DNA of 64,000 nucleotides from Pleurodeles waltl (lineage: Eukaryota; Chordata; Amphibia; Caudata; Salamandridae), in the NCBI RefSeq assembly GCF_031143425.1, contig NC_090451.1, positions 662,746,575-662,810,574 of the forward strand. Direction: 5' to 3'. Of this stretch, positions 53,001 to 59,000 are shown piece after piece. The translations under genes were made by a program, and so were the position numbers. Under the pieces are notes generated by a model. It did no database searches, was not told where the DNA came from, and worked only from the letters and a program-made list of their open reading frames with translations. The stretch's first letter is position 1. The number at the start of each line of letters is the position of its first letter.

Positions 53001-56000
53001 GGTCAGACATTTACCATGTCCAAGCACTGGAGTAAGTCTCCTAACAATGATGGAAAGTGGAACAGATAACCCTGAGAATTGTTGAAAGTGTAAAGGAAGG
53101 ACTTTCTCCAGGGGGAACTTATTTTCCACGTGGAAAAAAGTGCATTTGCCCAGGAGGCTCTAATCTACACTTTGAGTCCTCCACCATTGTGAGCTCTGCA
53201 CAGTAGTAATAAGAAAATGTCACATAACATAACCTGACGTAAGCTGTAAAAGATACTCCAAGTGTAGGATTTCAGACATCCTTCTGGGAATGTTGACGAA
53301 TTGGAAAAAAACAAAACGGAAAAGTATGCTTAAGGGGAGATATAAATATCTACTTTTCCGTTTATTTTTTTGTGAATAAAGCCCTAGGAATCTGGTTGCA
53401 TTGGAAACTGCTCACAGAACCACAAAGTCCCCACATCATCGTCAAAACCTACTCCAAAACCGACTTTTTTTCTCACTTCGTAGCTTAAAGCAGACGTCGT
53501 ATCTGCCGATCTCACTTCTATGTCAGGCGATGAGAATGTAAAGTATCTTGGATTCTTTAAGAAAATCACACTCATCTGCAGAAAACTCAGACCTCTGTGG
53601 TCTGGAGAGAAGCCCTGGCAATCTATGAGCAAAACCCACAAAAAGCAGGCTCAGAGTTTAGGAAAAAATGTCAGCCAAGAAAAAGCGCATAATGTAAAAA
53701 GCCTACTACAAAAACTCACCCAACTCATTTCACTTGTAATAAAAAGTCAACAGCCCTGATCACACATTAAAGCGCTGCGAGATGTGTTGTGATATGCTAC
53801 GCCTCAAAGTATTTATATTTCACTTGTTCCACCATTTCCAGGTTCCTAATGGTGCTGTTGTCATGGTAAAGGTCCGAGCAAAAAGCGAGGTTGCTCAAGT
53901 TGTGCGGCCTCAAGTCATGTCTGTGTATTCTAAGAATGTATTAATGTATTTAAGCTAGTCTACAAATGGGAATATTTATAACTGTAGGGCAAACACACTG
54001 CAAATGGTTTGGAGAGCAGAAACAGGGCTTTTTGTAAGCAGAGAGGGAAGACCTTTAATGGACGAATGCGAACTTGGGACTTTGAGGTAGATAAACTACT
54101 GTTCAGAACCAATGAACAATTGGAGTACCCCAACTGAGCAAGACAACCCATGTATCCCACACATTTAAAGAAGAGATGTGACCATTCTAACAATATGCTT
54201 GCTCTAGGCTCAGCCGTAGAACAACTTTGCAATGACTGATAGCAACACCAAGGCAACACAAACATTACCATCCACCAAAGCACAGGAAAGGCAGGAGCCA
54301 GGGGCCAGTAAGACCTCAAGCAATGGGCAAGTAAGACCTCAAGCAATGAGTTACACGTTCAAAGCTGAAAAGTGGTTCAGAAGGTCTACACACTGAATAG
54401 GATACAAACTGCAGAGACAAAACCAAAATATCTCAAACCCAAATGGGCCTGGACAGCTGATCGCAACTGATCAAGGAAGCAGTTGGTTTTGATTATCAGC
54501 CCAAAGTGTGAGTTTGTTTTTGAAGTGGGGGTTGTTTTTGGAAAAGGAAAAAAAAAACAGAACTGAAGACACCCAGACCATGGGTGTTTTCTCCTAGGAA
54601 GTGGGGTCCTTAATCATTTTCTTTCTGACCCTTAACACCAGGTTTTTCCTGACTCTGACGGACAGAAAAAAGGACATCACATTGTCCACCCTAAATAAAG
54701 TGGGCAGTGTAATGCCCTTCCTCCGATGGCCCGTACTTTGTTGGGACATCAGAGGATGCTTTCTGTCGACAAAACCAATAAGGGCTGAGTCTACTGAAAG
54801 CTTAGAGTCTGACCTTCTCTAAATGAGGCGGTAGGTCTGAGTCTGACATACTCTGTTGTGTTTGTGATGGAGTACGCTGCACACCAAATTGTAAACCATC
54901 ACTATATGTACATGGAAAACCCTACACTCATTTAAGACCAAATGTACTCACAAAGTCCACAAGTAAGCTAGGAAACCCCCACAACTGCAGACAATCTCTG
55001 CAACAAAGCGTTAAGAGACCAGGGGCCATATGTACGAACACATTTTCCCATTGACACAGAATGGGAAAAACCCTTTGCTACATCTGGCCCCAAGTAACTC
55101 GTTCACATGAACTATGCACAAAACACATCACATTACATATTTGTAATTGCAGTTAAATTGTGGTGTGGGATCCCTAAAGCAAATGTTTCAGTCGTTCTAG
55201 TAGGTACTCTTCATTGTTCAGATGAAATTTTTACAGCCACTCAGACTGAACAATTATTATTATTTAAAAAAAAAGCTTTTCACAGTATTACTTGCACTCT
55301 TGTGTGATGTTGGATTTTGGACTACATTAACTACAGGACCACAACAAAAAAATCTTATACTGTAGCCTTGCCCAGGAAGGTTTACATATTTGTGCTGATT
55401 ACAAAAATGCAAGCATCCACCCTCTTTAAATCACATTAATATACTTTAATCTTATATAGAGTTGTGATTGGTGATGCCAAGATGAGGCCCAGGAGCTAGG
55501 TTGAGGACACTGAAAACCAGCGACTTGTATTTGAAATCTATATTGCCCAGTTAATCAATGTTAGATTAAGTTGGGGATAATGTTTATATAGTACTCTTTA
55601 TGGCAAGCCATCTCTACGTACTACTGTGCCACTTCTCTCTAAGTACAACTGGGAGCTAAATACAATGAATAGCAATTTGGAAATACACCCTCTCAGGCAA
55701 TAGTTGAGCATATTAGTATTTAAACACTTTAAGCGCACAATATAAAAAATGAGAAATTATAACTGATGGGTTCTAAACCTATTTACGATATTAGCCCAAT
55801 ATAGTCAACTGGGCACATATTCCAGAGCCTGCCACCCCAGGCTGACTAACTTGGGCCAGCAATAAAGGACAACTGTGCGAAATAATAGGCACTATGGTCT
55901 GAATCAAACCAATCAACCAAGGAGCCTCTCTGTTCTGATAGACCTGTTTTGAGTATGTAGAGGAACAACTCCACAACTGCAGTGAGTTACTATGCTAGGA

Positions 56001-59000
56001 AACGTTCATTTTAATAATACTAAGTTGGGCAAATCACTTTATCGACCTAGGCACGGGTTGGTTTATATGCAAAATAGTTGAAACACCTAGAGGTGACTCA
56101 GTTTTCAGTATGCACCACACCAGTGGTTCTTGATTTTTTGTCTTCTGTAGACCCCTACTGAATCACTTCTGGAAGCCAGAGAACCCCACCTAAGCAATTT
56201 CTTTGATTTGAGCACCAAAACAATTGAAAATACGAAAACAAATATGCCTTTAACAAATACACTAAGTATGACGTTTTTTATTTAATTCACAAATAAATAT
56301 GCAAAAATCCAAATTTTAATCGGAAGGTTGGAGTATTTCAAAATGTAGTTTTATTTCTAAAAAGATGAAGCAATATGTTGGATGTAGTATATCATTTTGT
56401 CTTTCTTCCTCCAAATGCATGTTCTCTTTTTGTCCAAATATACCACTGCGTCAATGCAGAGCACCAATCGTCCATACTATAGTCCTCTTATACAAGTGCT
56501 GCTCCCAAGACTCAAGCTAAGGATGCCAGCTTAATTTTTAGCCTCCAATGTGAAAGTCTTTGATATGTACACCGCATTTAAAAATGTATATTTTACCTTG
56601 GCTCTTTTATGTATTTATACTTTATTGATTTGCTATTATTTAACAGAGAACAGAAGACGTTGTAGAAGAACCACACTACAATTCAATCACCATAAAATGT
56701 AATTTAATAATAAATGGAAATTAATGATCCTGGGTTATATTTAAGAGATGTTCTCTTGCATATCATCTAGAGCCTCACTCTTCTTTACCCCTAAATGTGG
56801 TCTCCAAGCCTGGTGGCTTATTAAGCCCTGGAATGAGTGTGACATCAAATCAAATTTGATGCATCTTTAATAGCAAGAAGCTCCTGACATTGGAGAAACA
56901 CTTAAAATCTGAAGACTTTAAAGGTCATATAATTGTCTATCATTGCTATCTTAAACTTAGCTGTATCATATTACTACAGTACTTATGGCAAATAATGTTG
57001 GGGGTGTGCATTACAAATTAATTGCCCAGTCTTTTCTTAACGTTCGTTATACTGTGATTTAGCCAGAAACTTAAAAGTTCCAGTTTTGCTAATAAGTTAA
57101 CTGAGGGAGATAAATCACTTTGATGAAGAATAAGCACTGTGCTCAAATGAGCACACCAAGAGAATAACTTGGGCATCTAGTTCTATAATTGCCAATTTAA
57201 ACGTATGCCAATTGCCTACAGTTAGTTGACATTGACTGTTCAGTCCATTCCTCTTACTCCTGCTTGGTAGTTGTCGGCATAGATCATATGCAAATACCTG
57301 TGTTTTGAATGGATTCGTCATCCTGAAACGGACATTCACTTAGAGCTCCCACTCTGGCCATTGACCCACCAAGTACCAACTTCATTGACTCCATGGAACC
57401 CTGGTGAAGGAAAAATGACAAACCCACATGAAGACCTACCTCGAGCCATCTTACATCATATACAGCAAACTCCAAAATGATGAACGTATTTATATATAAC
57501 GCAGGTGGTGCTAATGAAGAATATTCAACCTGAATAATACAGTGATGAAGAAGTGATGTGGAAGACCCATTAAAAAAATGCATTGACGATTATGAAACAA
57601 ATGTTTTGAATATCAATATTAGTATAATCCACAACAAATGCTCTAAATCTAGTTTAACACCTACAAATACCCAATTGCTAAACTTGATCTTTAAAATATC
57701 CCTGAGCTCTATGAAGCCTTAACTCTGCCACCTACAGAAACCACAGCTATAACCCTTATCCTAAAACTAAAGTAAGCTTTAACAGTAACTACAACAGACC
57801 CTTGGCCACATTCCTAACCCCAGCGACTACAATCAATGTAAGGCTATCCATTATAACAATTCAATGGTAACCCTTTCCAGGCTACAGCATAAACCATCAC
57901 ATGAACCTTGAACTTAAACATGACCCTAGGGTGCCTTACCTTAGCCTAACTAGTCTGCCCATAAATAACACTGTTTCTAACACCAAACTAAACCATAAAC
58001 CTATTGATTAACATGACTATAACTGCAATCCTATCATCCACAACTCTAGCAACCACAAAATCCGAATACTAAACAGCACACTAAAAACGTTTACACCTCA
58101 CAGCTACTTTAGCACTTTGATGTTTACGCCAGATGTACTAGTACTTTATGTAAATTCCAAAATAACATATCACCTAATCCGTAACCCCAACGCAAACCAC
58201 AACCCTACCCTAGTTTCATCCTGACCCAAACTGGACTAGTAACCATACCCACTACATTTAGACTATTGACTCCCCTAACCCTATTAAAGAGTATACAATT
58301 TTGAAATCACTGAAAAAGGAAACAAAACATGCTACACAGATTAAATGGATGCTCAGCATTTTTAAAGATAATTCATTAGAATGCTTTCTCTTCAATATGT
58401 TTTCTTAATCTAGCTTTCTATGTTTTTTTTCGTCTTTTCCACAAAATGATTGCCCGTGGAGGTCTGCAAACCTGCCTTGAAGATGGCACCCTTCAAAGCA
58501 AAGCTGATTACTGTAGCCCATTATGTGAAATGTGTGACTAAACTGATTTTATTTAACAAGTAGGCTTATTCTCAGGATTCAGAATAAATAAATCGATTTT
58601 TTTTATTTAAAAACATTTGGTGATCGTAAGATAGAGAAGACAGCCAAACGTGCACCATGCTTACACTATTAACAATGTCTAAATCACTACAGAAATATAC
58701 AGCTTTTGAAACATGCAGTTCAGAGAACTTCTGAGCCAGTGCTAAATCTGAACATATCGTTATAGGCAACTTATTTATTTAGCTTTTTGTTGTTTTGTTT
58801 TACCTAGCAGCAATTTCAGTTAATTTAGAGTGCTTTGAAATACTGGAAAGAAATAGAAAAATAAAAAATTTACAAAAAAAACTGAAATACACGACAGATG
58901 AAGCACCCAGCGAGAGAACTGTGAATGAAGAGGTGAAAGTAAGGAGAGGTCAGAGAACATACTGAACAGTGTAAGCAGATGCACCAAAGCTTATGAAGAT

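Larger units (their letters stand above)
51374..57297. other. Intron 4
   Basis: 5.9 kb. Contains a small hairpin at 53305-53372, a foldback MITE at 55021-55091 and a hAT-like end at 56122. The rest is unremarkable AT-rich sequence. Confidence 0.6.

Noticed and set aside
53960..54346. 128-codon minus-strand ORF on the same strand as THBS3
   Set aside because: Lies between exons 4 and 5, whose phases already join correctly, and shows no thrombospondin or other domain.
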